Source of the DNA: JAKFWF01 sp031429105
Lineage (GTDB): Bacteria; Pseudomonadota; Alphaproteobacteria; Rhizobiales; Hyphomicrobiaceae
Assembly: GCA_031429105.1 (NCBI GenBank)
Contig: JANOYV010000079.1
Span: forward strand, 1 to 64,000
DNA: 64,000 nucleotides
Reading direction: 5' to 3'
The notes under the pieces were generated by a model that worked only from the letters and a program-made list of their open reading frames with translations, was not told the DNA's origin and did not search any database. A program made the translations under genes and the position numbers. Below, one piece after another: positions 9,513-18,580 of the stretch (within the stretch, counting starts at the first letter, position 1; every line of letters begins with the position of its first letter).

Positions 9513-12500
9513 ATGCCCATCAACAACGAAGCGCGCAGCCGTAATGTCACGGCTGTGCTTGGCCCCACCAACACGGGCAAAACTCACCTAGCAATCGAGC
9601 GCATGCTCGGCCATGCCTCGGGCATGATCGGATTGCCGCTGCGGTTGCTCGCCCGCGAAGTCTACGACAAGATTGTCACTCGCGTCGGCGTTGATCGAGT
9701 GGCGCTCGTCACCGGCGAAGAGAAGATCAAGCCGGAAGGCGCACGATATTGGGTGTGCACCGTCGAAGCGATGCCACGCGAAATCGACGTCGATTTTGTC
9801 GCCATCGACGAGGTTCAACTCGCCTGCGATCCAGAGCGCGGCCACGTTTTCACTGATCGGCTGCTTAATTCGCGTGGACGCCAGGAGACGCTTTTGCTCG
9901 GCGCTGGTACCATGCGCGAAGCCATAGCCGAACTGATCCCAGGCGCAAACTTCATTTCGCGGCCCCGCCTATCGAAACTGACCTATGCGGGGCAAAAGAA
10001 GATTACGCGTCTTCCCGGTCGATCAGCAATCGTGGCGTTTTCGGCCAGCGAGGTCTACGCTATTGCCGAATTAATCCGACGGCAACAGGGTGGCGCAGCT
10101 GTCGTGATGGGCGCGCTATCGCCGCGCACGCGCAACGCACAGGTCGCGCTCTATCAATCTGGCGATGTCGACTACATCGTTGCGACGGACGCCATTGGCA
10201 TGGGGCTGAACCTCAATGTCGAACACGTCGCTCTGGCTGGCATTCGCAAGTTCGACGGCCAGAACCATCGCATGTTGACGCCAGCAGAACTGGCGCAAGT
10301 CGCCGGTCGCGCCGGTCGACACATGAATGACGGAACGTTTGGCGTGACAGGCGACGTCGAACCGCTCGATCAGGAACTCGTCGAACGGCTCGAAGGCCAC
10401 ATGTTCGAGCCCGCCAAGGCGCTCCAGTGGCGCGCCCGCGCATTGGATTTCTCATCGCTCGACAATCTGCATGCGAGTTTGCGTCAAGCCCCCGGCGAAC
10501 CTCGCCTGATGCGCGCCCGGACAGCCGACGACCTGTTGGCGCTGGAAATGGTGAGTGCAGATCGCGAGATTACAGATATTGCACGCGGCGCGCCCGCCGT
10601 ATCGCTTTTATGGGACGTTTGTCAGATCCCCGATTACCGCAAGATCTCCAGTCAGAACCATGCTGAATTAGTGGCAACACTCTATAAATCGATCATGACG
10701 GGTGATTGCAAGATCGACGACGACTGGTTCGCCAAGCAGGTTGCATTTTCGGATCGCGTCGATGGCGACATCGACACCCTCTCGAACCGGTTGGCGCATA
10801 TTCGCACGTGGACGTTCGTGTCCAATCGCACGGACTGGTTCAAGGATGCCGTGCACTGGCAGGAACGCACGCGCGTGATCGAGGACGCGCTCTCTGACGC
10901 CATGCACGAGAGCCTGACCCAGCGCTTTGTCGATGCAAAAACGAGCGCGCTGATGAAGGGTATGCGATTGAAGGAAGAGCTCAATGCCGATATTGCCGAG
11001 GACGGCGCAATTCGGGTTGAGAACCATCCTATCGGGCGTTTGCGCGGTTTCAGATTCACCCCGGAAGCACAGGGCGATGGCATCCATGGCAAAGCGTCAC
11101 GCAACGCTGCCGCGCAAGTTCTCTCAAAAGAACTAGCCATGCGGGCACGCCGCGTGGCATCGGCCAAAGCCGACGCATTCAGCCTGACGCGAACCTGCAA
11201 GTTCCTATGGCGCAACGAAGAGATTGCGCGCCTGGAACCGGGCGAAGATCCGCTCAAGCCGCAGGTCGTCCTGCTGGTCGACGAGCATCTCCAAGGACCG
11301 GACAAAGAGAAGGTTCAAGAACGGCTTAACACCTGGATGGCTGAGACCATCGCGACCAAGCTCAAGCCGCTCGTTGACATATCCAAAGCAGAAGACGTTG
11401 TCGGCTTGGCCCGTGGCATCGCGTTTCGATTGACCGAAAACTTCGGCGTCTTGAAGCGCGAGAGCATTTCGGAAGAGATGAAATCGCTCGACCAACCCGG
11501 TCGCGCGCAACTGCGCAAATACGGCGTCAGATTTGGTGCTTTTAACGTTTATTTCCCGTTGCTTTTGAAACCAGCGGCCGCTGAACTGCGGCTCGTGCTG
11601 TGGCTACTGAAAAGTGCATCTGCGCACGGACTGTCGCTTGATCAACTGCCTGAGCCACCTCGCCCTGGTTTGACATCACTTCTCGTCGATAAGGCACTGC
11701 CAGAGCCGTTCTACAGAGCGTGCGGCTATCACGCCTGCGGACCACGCGCGGTACGCATGGATATTCTGGAGCGATTGGCTGATCTGATCCGGCCACTTAT
11801 TGCTTGGCGCGCGCCAGCCGATAATCCGTCCGCCACGGCACCGAAAGGTTCGACGGGCGATGGCGCATTCACCGTCATTCCTGAGATGATGTCGATCCTC
11901 GGCTGCTCACCCGATGAGCTCGGCGAAGTGCTGAAGACGCTCGGGTTCTGGAACGAGAAGCGTCCGAAGAGGGCAAAGGTCGCGATTGCAGCGCCCGTTG
12001 CTAAAACCGACGCTGCGCCCGTTGCTGAACTTTTGCCTGCGGCTGAACCCGAAGCGATCACCGTTGATGCTCTGCATGAAATCGGTGCACCAGTTGCATT
12101 GCCCAATGTTACTGCTGAAATTATCCCGCCAGCCCAGACCGTTGTCGATGCGATCGCAGCCGAGTTAAGCGTCCCTGCAATTGTTTCAACTGAGACAAGT
12201 GTGGTGGAGGCACCAGGAGCAGAGCCTGCTGCAATCGACGTTGCCCCCCCTGAAGTTGTTATGGAAGACGTGTGGCGGCCACGCCGCCGAGGCCGCGACG
12301 CCCATCAGCGCCACGAGCGGCCCAAGCGCGATGAAGCGCCGCGTGAGGGTGCCGAGGCCAAGGGCGATCGACCCAAGCGTGGCCGTCGCCGCCCAAGCGA
12401 AGGCTATCGCGCGCGCGAAATTGTGGCTCCGCCTGCAACAGAACAAGCAGTCACGGGTTCCGGGTCTGGCGGCGAAAGTGCACTGGCTGTACCTTTGGTA

Positions 12501-12893
12501 GGAGATGCTGGTACGGCTATTGTCCGTCCGGATCGCAAAAACAACCGACGCGGCAATGGTGGCGGTGAACGCCGAACAGAAGCAAAATCCGACGACAGCA
12601 ACCGGGGGTATCGTGCACGCGAACCGAAGCCGGAAGGTCGCGACAATCGTGCACCAGGCAAAGATCAACGACCCGGTCAGGGCGACCGCGGACGCAGCGA
12701 ACGTGATCGCGGTGATCGTGGGCGCGGGGGCGATCAGCGCGGACGCGAAGAGCGTCGCGTGCCGATGACCGTCGTCTCGTCGGCACCATCGAAGAAGCCC
12801 GGCACGATGGATCCAGACTCACCGTTCGCCAAACTGATGGCGCTGCGTGAGGCCATGGGCAAAAGCACGTCGGAGACATCCGGCAAAACATGA
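9513..12893 (+). CDS. SUV3-type DExH RNA helicase with Arg/Gly-rich C-terminal tail
   Basis: A 1126-residue superfamily-2 helicase resembling mitochondrial SUV3. Motif I (Walker A) GPTNTGKTH is at 17-25, motif II IDEVQ at 98-102, and motif VI QVAGRAGRH near 265. Residues about 300-820 hold the SUV3-like C-terminal regions. From about residue 830 the protein becomes an Ala/Val/Pro linker and then, from about 920, a tail rich in Arg, Gly, Asp and Lys (repeats such as DRGRSERDRGDRGRGGDQRG). The role in RNA unwinding during decay or ribosome work is inferred. It is followed after 7 nt by an S4-domain gene. Confidence 0.88.
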   Translation: MPINNEARSRNVTAVLGPTNTGKTHLAIERMLGHASGMIGLPLRLLAREVYDKIVTRVGVDRVALVTGEEKIKPEGARYWVCTVEAMPREIDVDFVAIDEVQLACDPERGHVFTDRLLNSRGRQETLLLGAGTMREAIAELIPGANFISRPRLSKLTYAGQKKITRLPGRSAIVAFSASEVYAIAELIRRQQGGAAVVMGALSPRTRNAQVALYQSGDVDYIVATDAIGMGLNLNVEHVALAGIRKFDGQNHRMLTPAELAQVAGRAGRHMNDGTFGVTGDVEPLDQELVERLEGHMFEPAKALQWRARALDFSSLDNLHASLRQAPGEPRLMRARTADDLLALEMVSADREITDIARGAPAVSLLWDVCQIPDYRKISSQNHAELVATLYKSIMTGDCKIDDDWFAKQVAFSDRVDGDIDTLSNRLAHIRTWTFVSNRTDWFKDAVHWQERTRVIEDALSDAMHESLTQRFVDAKTSALMKGMRLKEELNADIAEDGAIRVENHPIGRLRGFRFTPEAQGDGIHGKASRNAAAQVLSKELAMRARRVASAKADAFSLTRTCKFLWRNEEIARLEPGEDPLKPQVVLLVDEHLQGPDKEKVQERLNTWMAETIATKLKPLVDISKAEDVVGLARGIAFRLTENFGVLKRESISEEMKSLDQPGRAQLRKYGVRFGAFNVYFPLLLKPAAAELRLVLWLLKSASAHGLSLDQLPEPPRPGLTSLLVDKALPEPFYRACGYHACGPRAVRMDILERLADLIRPLIAWRAPADNPSATAPKGSTGDGAFTVIPEMMSILGCSPDELGEVLKTLGFWNEKRPKRAKVAIAAPVAKTDAAPVAELLPAAEPEAITVDALHEIGAPVALPNVTAEIIPPAQTVVDAIAAELSVPAIVSTETSVVEAPGAEPAAIDVAPPEVVMEDVWRPRRRGRDAHQRHERPKRDEAPREGAEAKGDRPKRGRRRPSEGYRAREIVAPPATEQAVTGSGSGGESALAVPLVGDAGTAIVRPDRKNNRRGNGGGERRTEAKSDDSNRGYRAREPKPEGRDNRAPGKDQRPGQGDRGRSERDRGDRGRGGDQRGREERRVPMTVVSSAPSKKPGTMDPDSPFAKLMALREAMGKSTSETSGKT

Positions 12894-12900
12894 GCTTGCG

Positions 12901-13326
12901 ATGACCGAACGCGGCGAGGATGGTGCAGCAGCAGGCGGCGCCACCCGCCGCGTTGATCAATGGCTGTGGTTTGCCCGCATCGTCAAATCGCGCACCCAGG
13001 CAGCGGATCTGGTTCTGGCGGGTAAAGTGCGCCTCAACCGTGTTCACGTGGAAAAACCAAGCCAAACAGTAAGGGTCGGCGATGTGTTGACCGTTACGGC
13101 CCACGAGCGCGTTCGCGTATTGAAGGTTGCAGCAGCTGGTGTCCGTCGCGGCCCCGCCACCGAGGCCGTGACACTGTTTGAAGATCTAACGCCGCAGCCT
13201 TTGCCGGTGTCAGCCGAGGACAAAGTTGCAGCGTCACAAGGTGCGCGCGAACACGGATCAGGGCGGCCGACCAAGCGTGATCGTCGAACCCTCGACAAGT
13301 TCCAGCGCAGCGGCGACGACACCTAA
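12901..13326 (+). CDS. S4-domain RNA-binding protein (Hsp15/HslR-like)
   Basis: A 141-residue basic protein whose N-terminal half is an S4 RNA-binding domain: RVDQWLWFARIVKSRTQA, then GKVRLNRVHVEKPSQTVRVG. This is the arrangement of Hsp15, which binds 50S subunits carrying stalled peptidyl-tRNA. The ATG at 12901 is 7 nt past the helicase stop, so the two are almost certainly co-transcribed. The C-terminal RPTKRDRRTLDKFQ motif is typical of alphaproteobacterial members. Its stop overlaps the convergent E1 gene by 4 nt. Confidence 0.87.
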   Translation: MTERGEDGAAAGGATRRVDQWLWFARIVKSRTQAADLVLAGKVRLNRVHVEKPSQTVRVGDVLTVTAHERVRVLKVAAAGVRRGPATEAVTLFEDLTPQPLPVSAEDKVAASQGAREHGSGRPTKRDRRTLDKFQRSGDDT

Positions 13327-15926
13327 GCGAAGGCTTCCGCGAGATAAGCTTTCTCTTCCACCTCCAACCAGTATTTGACGCCAGAAGCTGGCGTTGCGCT
13401 GGCAGGTCGGCCGACCCGCAGTACAAGGCGCTTTCCGAGCCGTTCAAGCGTGCGATCGAGGTGGGTGAAGTAGCCCATGTTGGCTGGCTCCTCCTCGCAC
13501 CAAATTAGTTTGGCGCTTGGATGCGCGGCGATAATCTCCGCAATCTCGGCTTCTGGTAGCGGATGCAATTGCTCAACGCGCAAAATTGCAACGTCGTCGG
13601 TCAGCTTGCGGCGCGTGCGCTCCTCATCCAACAGAACCGCAACCTTGCCAGTGCACAAAATCACGCGCTTCGCATTGCGCGGCGGACCATCGGCAATGAC
13701 TGCTCGAAAACGTGAACCGCTAGCGAGCTCATCCAATGACGAAACGCACGCCTTGTGCCGCAGCAGCGCTTTAGGCGTCAGGATGACCATTGGCTTGCGG
13801 AAGGCGCGCATCATCTGGCGGCGCAGGACGTGGAAATAGTTGGCTGGCGTCGATGCGTTGATCACTTGGATATTGGCGCCAGCGCACGCACTCAGCAGGC
13901 GCTCTGGTCGTCCCGTCGAATGATCAGGTCCGCCGCCATCGAGTCCATGTGGCAACAGGATGACAATGCCCGATGACCGAAGCCAACGATCTTCACCGCA
14001 GGCGATGCACTGGTCGAACACCGGCTGGGCAATGTTGAGAAATTCGCCGAACTGCGCTTCCCACACGATCAACCGCGACGGGTCATCCAGACTGAGCCCG
14101 TATTCGTAACACAGCACCGCATGCTCGATCAGCGGCGTGTTATGAACCTCAAGCGTTCGACGATCTGCTGCAGCATTGCTGAGCACTAGATGCCGGGCGC
14201 CAGTCGCCGCGTCGTGCACCTGCCAATGCCGCTGCGTAAAGGCTCCCCGCAGACTATCTTGGCCGGAGAACCGGATCGGCACGCCGCCTGTGCTAAGCGA
14301 AGCAAGAGCCAGTGTTTCAGCGGTAGCCCACGTGATGCCCGAACCGTTATCAATGGTTGCACGGCGCTCAGTCAGAAACTTGGCAACTTTAACGTCGGGT
14401 GCAAAGCCCGCTGGTAGATCCGTCACGAGTCCACCGAGGCGCTTTAACTCGACCTGGGAGATGCCAGTCTCAACCGAAGCCAGCATTCCAGCAACGCTGC
14501 CTCGTTGCAGACCAAGCCACGCGCCGCCGAACCAGTCGGCACGATTGACCGCGTAGGAATTGCTGCCATCGAATGCTGCTTTCACAGCGGCATCCATATC
14601 CGCCATCGCTTTGGCGGCAATGCCAGCCCCATCAACCACCTTCATCGCGTAGATCTCATGCACCGGCGGCCGCGCGTCGATGGCTGCATACATGCTTGGT
14701 TGCGTAAAACGCGGCTCGTCGATTTCATTGTGGCCCGGTCGGCGATAGCACACGAGATCGATAACGATGTCGCTGGCAAACTGCGCCCGATATCGAGCCG
14801 CGACCGACGCAGCGTACCTAACTGCATCCACATCGTCGCCATTGACGTGCAGGACTGGCGCCTCCACCAGCCGTGCAATATCCGTACATCCGTGTGCCGA
14901 GCGTGCGTCTTCCGGTTCGGTTGTAAAACCCAGTTGATTGTTGATCACGACATGGATTGTGCCACCCAGATCATACGCACTAAGTTTTGACAGCTGAAAC
15001 ATCTCAGCGACAAGACCCTGGCCAGCAAAACTCGCATCGGTGTGCAGCAACAGCGGCAGAACGGTTTTGGCCCCCGCGTCGGCATTCCTCGACTGCCGCG
15101 CCCGTGCGCGTCCCTGCGTAATGATCGGAATCAACTGCAGATGAGAGGGATGTGCGGAGACCGAAATCGAAAGTCGCTGGCCATCGAACCAGCGCTCACC
15201 CCCATAGCCTAAGTGATAGGAAACATCCGACGAGACGTCCAAACCTTCTGGTACTGCGGGCTTTCCGAGGATCTCGGAAACCAACGGCACCAAGGGCTTG
15301 CCAAAAACGTTGGCCAGCATGTTGAACCGACCGCGGTGCATGCCGCCAACGACGACTTCCTCGACGCCTAGGCGGCTACTCTCGGCAAGCAGCAGCTCCA
15401 GCACCACGTTGAACGTTTCGGCTCCGCCGATACCAAACAGTTTGCCGCCAGGAATTCGGCGAACGAGTGCGGCCTCGAATGCAGCAGTCCGCGCGAGCAA
15501 AACGAGCGCGTGGTGTTGAGCTGCGACCGTCGGCGCCGATCCGTCAAGCTGCTCTGCCTGATCGACCAACCACGTTTGCCGTGCGGCGTCACGGATATGG
15601 CTAAAGTCCCAGCCGATAGATCCGCAATAGGCGCTCCGCAACCTGAGGACCAAGGCACTATCGGCAGCAATTCCGTAGGGGCCGGGCAGCAACGCGGCAG
15701 GCGTCACGACAGGCGCAAGCTCCAACGGATCCAGTCGTGCTGCGAGATATCCATATCGGCGATACGACTGCACAAGCGCTGCTTCGCCTTGACCATTGGA
15801 TGTCGATTGTTTTCCGCCCAGCACGGCACGACTTCCATCACCCGCGATGAGCGCTTCAATCGCACCTGGATCGCCTGCTCCGAGGAATCCTTCGTTTTGA
15901 CTGATCGGCCGGAATTGTTGATTCAT
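13323..15926 (-). CDS. 2-oxoglutarate dehydrogenase E1 component-like protein (divergent, solitary)
   Basis: An 867-residue ThDP-dependent dehydrogenase of the SucA family. Key blocks: GGMHRGRFNMLANVFGKP, AHPSHLQLIPII, a phosphate-binding TDASFAGQG, CYRRPGHNEIDEPRFTQP, SGQDSLRGAFTQRHW, YEYGLS with the ThDP-activating Glu, and LPHGLDGGGPDHSTGR. The ATG at 15926 fits best. It is shorter than usual SucA (about 930-1000 residues) and its N-terminus lacks the normal E2-contact sequence. No sucB or lpd is nearby. It could be the cell's main E1 or a divergent paralogue acting on another 2-oxoacid; I cannot tell. Confidence 0.82.
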   Translation of the reverse strand: MNQQFRPISQNEGFLGAGDPGAIEALIAGDGSRAVLGGKQSTSNGQGEAALVQSYRRYGYLAARLDPLELAPVVTPAALLPGPYGIAADSALVLRLRSAYCGSIGWDFSHIRDAARQTWLVDQAEQLDGSAPTVAAQHHALVLLARTAAFEAALVRRIPGGKLFGIGGAETFNVVLELLLAESSRLGVEEVVVGGMHRGRFNMLANVFGKPLVPLVSEILGKPAVPEGLDVSSDVSYHLGYGGERWFDGQRLSISVSAHPSHLQLIPIITQGRARARQSRNADAGAKTVLPLLLHTDASFAGQGLVAEMFQLSKLSAYDLGGTIHVVINNQLGFTTEPEDARSAHGCTDIARLVEAPVLHVNGDDVDAVRYAASVAARYRAQFASDIVIDLVCYRRPGHNEIDEPRFTQPSMYAAIDARPPVHEIYAMKVVDGAGIAAKAMADMDAAVKAAFDGSNSYAVNRADWFGGAWLGLQRGSVAGMLASVETGISQVELKRLGGLVTDLPAGFAPDVKVAKFLTERRATIDNGSGITWATAETLALASLSTGGVPIRFSGQDSLRGAFTQRHWQVHDAATGARHLVLSNAAADRRTLEVHNTPLIEHAVLCYEYGLSLDDPSRLIVWEAQFGEFLNIAQPVFDQCIACGEDRWLRSSGIVILLPHGLDGGGPDHSTGRPERLLSACAGANIQVINASTPANYFHVLRRQMMRAFRKPMVILTPKALLRHKACVSSLDELASGSRFRAVIADGPPRNAKRVILCTGKVAVLLDEERTRRKLTDDVAILRVEQLHPLPEAEIAEIIAAHPSAKLIWCEEEPANMGYFTHLDRTLERLGKRLVLRVGRPASATPASGVKYWLEVEEKAYLAEAFA

Positions 15927-16012
15927 GGTGATCGGCTGTGGTCCCTGCTTGCCCGTACTGGGGATCGTGGTACGCGTTATCTCACAATGCAACGACAAGG
16001 ACATCGACAACG

Positions 16013-17236
16013 ATGGCAGCACCGCTAGCCCATATTCGCGTGCTTGATCTGTCTCGCGTGCTGGCAGGGCCATGGGCCGCGCAGTTCATGGCCGACATGG
16101 GCGCCGAGGTGATCAAGATCGAGAAGCCCGGTGAAGGCGACGACACCCGTGGTTGGGGACCGCCATTTGCCCGCGATCCCACTGATGGCGATCCGGGCAT
16201 GTCCGCCTACTATCTCTGTGCCAATCGGGGCAAGAAGTCCGTCACGGTCGACATGGCGGTGCCAGAGGGGCAAGCCCTGATCCGGCAACTCGCCGCCAAA
16301 TCCGACGTGTTGATCGAAAACTTCAAGGTCGGCGGCCTCGCCAAGTACGGCCTCGACTACGCTTCGATCAAAGCGATCAACCCCGGCATCGTCTATTGCT
16401 CGATTACCGGGTTCGGCCAAACCGGACCCTACGCATCGAGGGCGGGCTACGATTTCCTCGTCCAAGGCATGGGCGGCCTGATGAGTGTCACTGGCGAGCC
16501 GGATAGCGGTGTCGGCGGCGGCCCGGTAAAAGTCGGTGTGGCAATTTCTGATCAGATCGCCGGATTGAACGCGCTGGCCGGTATACTCGCGGCACTGGTC
16601 CGCCGCGAACGCACGGGCGAAGGCGAATACATTGACGTTGCACTATTGGATGCGACGGTATCAAGTCTCGTTAATCAGGCATCGACTCATCTGGTTGCCG
16701 GCACTGTGCCTTCGCGCATGGGCAATGCGCATCCAACGGTCGTGCCGTATCAGGCCTTCGCGACGGCCAAGGGTCACATCATTCTGGCGATCGGCAACGA
16801 CGGACAGTTTGACCGTTTCTGCAAAGCCGTCGGTCTGGCCGAACTGTCCAAAGACCCACATTTTTCGACCAATGCGCAGCGGATCATCAATCGAGCGACG
16901 CTCATTCCACAAATCACAGCCGTTTTGAAGCAACGCACGGCTGCGGAGTGGATCGCTCTGTTCGAACCCATCGCCGTTCCGTGCGGGCCGATCAACACGA
17001 TCGACCAAGTGTTTCAGGATCCACAAGTCCGCGCTCGAAAAACATTGCGCACGCTGAACCATCTCGAGGCCGGTCCGCTACCCGTGGTCGCCAATCCTGT
17101 TCGAATGACGAGTCATGACACCACAGCTGCCAAAGCGCCGCCCCTCCTCGGTGAAGATACGAATGAGGTGCTAAGTGAGGTATTGGGTCTTAGTTTTTCT
17201 GAAATCATCCAACTACAAAAGTCGGGTATAGTTTGA
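16013..17236 (+). CDS. Class III CoA-transferase (CaiB/BaiF family)
   Basis: A 407-residue family III CoA-transferase. It begins MAAPLAHIRVLDLSRVLAGP, the standard opening, followed by MGAEVIKIEKPGEGDDTRGW and SITGFGQTGPY. The catalytic Asp that forms the acyl anhydride is probably D180 in VGVAISDQIAGL. These enzymes move CoA between organic acids such as succinate, itaconate, formate or oxalate; the acid cannot be predicted. It is divergent from the E1-like gene with 86 nt between starts, so a shared promoter region is likely. Confidence 0.88.
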   Translation: MAAPLAHIRVLDLSRVLAGPWAAQFMADMGAEVIKIEKPGEGDDTRGWGPPFARDPTDGDPGMSAYYLCANRGKKSVTVDMAVPEGQALIRQLAAKSDVLIENFKVGGLAKYGLDYASIKAINPGIVYCSITGFGQTGPYASRAGYDFLVQGMGGLMSVTGEPDSGVGGGPVKVGVAISDQIAGLNALAGILAALVRRERTGEGEYIDVALLDATVSSLVNQASTHLVAGTVPSRMGNAHPTVVPYQAFATAKGHIILAIGNDGQFDRFCKAVGLAELSKDPHFSTNAQRIINRATLIPQITAVLKQRTAAEWIALFEPIAVPCGPINTIDQVFQDPQVRARKTLRTLNHLEAGPLPVVANPVRMTSHDTTAAKAPPLLGEDTNEVLSEVLGLSFSEIIQLQKSGIV

Positions 17237-17362
17237 TGACTTCGATCCCACAGAGCATCTGAGAAGTATCGGATAATAACGCTGCGGTGTGATGTGCAGT
17301 CGTCGCGCGGCTTACTTGACAACGCCTCACGCCCCCCCTTAAGCAAAAGTACCCAAAGTGAA

Positions 17363-17438
17363 GGGGCCGTAGCTCAGATGGGAGAGCGCTGCAATCGCAC
17401 TGCAGAGGTCAGGGGTTCGATTCCCCTCGGCTCCACCA
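17363..17438 (+). tRNA. tRNA-Ala (anticodon CGC)
   Basis: A 76-nt cloverleaf with encoded CCA. The acceptor arm GGGGCCG pairs with CGGCTCC, including the G3:U70 wobble that identifies tRNA-Ala. The anticodon stem CTGCA/TGCAG encloses loop ATCGCAC, giving anticodon CGC. The T-arm contains GGTTCGATTCC. Its 3' end overlaps the integrase reading frame, as at tRNA attachment sites. Confidence 0.96.
17409..17438. other. Putative attachment site at the tRNA-Ala 3' end
   Basis: The last 30 nt of the tRNA are shared with the integrase C-terminus, which reads SWWSRGESNP, a tail typical of integrases whose gene ends inside a tRNA. This is the usual att core position for tRNA-targeted islands. I did not find a second copy of the tRNA end in the window, so the right boundary is outside it or lost. 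Confidence 0.55.
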
Positions 17439-18347
17439 ACTCTCACCTGCACCTGCTGAATTGCTTGGGTTTTTCGGTATTATTCCCAACCCTTTTGTTG
17501 AGGTTTGGGAATCCAGGTGTGAAATTGGTCGTGCAATCGGCTTCAACGGCGGCCTGTCTTCCAATCGCTTCATCGCTGATTTAGCCAGCATCCGTTGCTC
17601 TGCCGCCTTGGTGTACCGCGACACTTCCTGCAAGGTTGCACGCCCGGTTATCGAGGCAATCTCGTTCGCCGTGCAGCCAACTTCGGCGAGCCGCCGCGCG
17701 GCGGCTTTACGCAGTCCATGCGTGACGCAACGGCTAGGCAATGCAGCATCATCGATTTTGTCGGCCATGTAGTTGCCAAAGCCAGTCGCCGCGAACGCCT
17801 GGCGGTAGTTTGTCACAAGAATGGTCTCGGTTCGACGATCTGCCTGCGAGAGAACTTCTGCCAATGCCGTGTGGATGGGAATCCAAAGTTTGACGCCGGT
17901 ACTGCGCTTGGTCTTCAGCGGCACGACGCAAATTGTGCCGTCATCGACGTCCGCCCACGACATCCCCACGACATCCGAACGCCGCTGTCCGGTGTACAGC
18001 AGCAGCGAGAATGCCAGTCGAGGCGTTGAGCCGATCGGCCAACATCGCTTAAATGCGCCGATCTCGTCCTCTGTCCAAGTGTGAAACTCACCCTTGGCGA
18101 ATTTCTTAACGCGCAAGGTTGGGTCATCGTGGGGCCAGCCGTAGTCCACAGCGAAGTGGATCAGCACCTTCAGCTTCCGTAGCACGCTTTTGGCGGCGCC
18201 GGGCGTGTCCCCGCGTTTCGCAATAATCTTGCGTACATGTTCGCGCGTCAGGACAACATCCCATGGCAGGCCTGTCTCGATCGGAATGACCTGGCCGACG
18301 GGCACCACGGCATACTCGGCATAGGAGCCATCAAACGAGCGCCCCAT
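17409..18347 (-). CDS. Damaged tyrosine recombinase/integrase, fused to an alcohol dehydrogenase remnant
   Basis: The frame encodes 312 residues. The first 32 (GRSFDGSYAEYAVVP... PWDV) belong to a zinc-type oxidoreductase. From LTREHVRKII onward it is the core-binding and catalytic part of a phage-type integrase. Visible catalytic residues: Arg in YTGQRRSDV, Lys in KTKRSTGVK, H-x-x-R in THGLRKAA, and Tyr in SRYTKAAEQ. The late His position reads ITGRATL where relatives have TGH, so one active-site residue is changed. The N-terminal arm is lost. Probably inactive; it would have targeted the adjacent tRNA-Ala. Confidence 0.8.
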   Translation of the reverse strand: MGRSFDGSYAEYAVVPVGQVIPIETGLPWDVVLTREHVRKIIAKRGDTPGAAKSVLRKLKVLIHFAVDYGWPHDDPTLRVKKFAKGEFHTWTEDEIGAFKRCWPIGSTPRLAFSLLLYTGQRRSDVVGMSWADVDDGTICVVPLKTKRSTGVKLWIPIHTALAEVLSQADRRTETILVTNYRQAFAATGFGNYMADKIDDAALPSRCVTHGLRKAAARRLAEVGCTANEIASITGRATLQEVSRYTKAAEQRMLAKSAMKRLEDRPPLKPIARPISHLDSQTSTKGLGIIPKNPSNSAGAGESWWSRGESNP

Positions 18348-18530
18348 GCCCCCATCATGGTGGCAACCTTCTGTCCCGGCTTCAGATAGCTGTTCGCGAG
18401 CACTTCATCCAACTCACCGACGCACTCGATGCTCGGAATGCGCGGCAAGATTACGTTGGGTGAGGACAGACCTTTTCTGGTGGTGACTTCGGATTCGTTG
18501 CCTCCGAAGGCCCTGATCCGGATCCGCAAC
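18248..18530 (-). pseudogene. N-terminal remnant of a zinc-binding oxidoreductase (quinone oxidoreductase-like)
   Basis: The minus strand reads IRIRAFGGNESEVTTRKG, then PSIECVGELDEVL and GQKVATMMG in one frame, continuing as GRSFDGSYAEYAVVPVGQVI in the next frame. The break is in a G-run near 18345-18355, where one G appears to be missing. The sequence stops matching at PWDV, where integrase sequence begins. This is the front third of a Qor/ADH-family gene, frameshifted and cut by recombination. Confidence 0.72.
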
Positions 18531-18580
18531 GCTCACGCCTTTCTGGACGATGCCGCTGATCACACGCCGACAATTGACCC

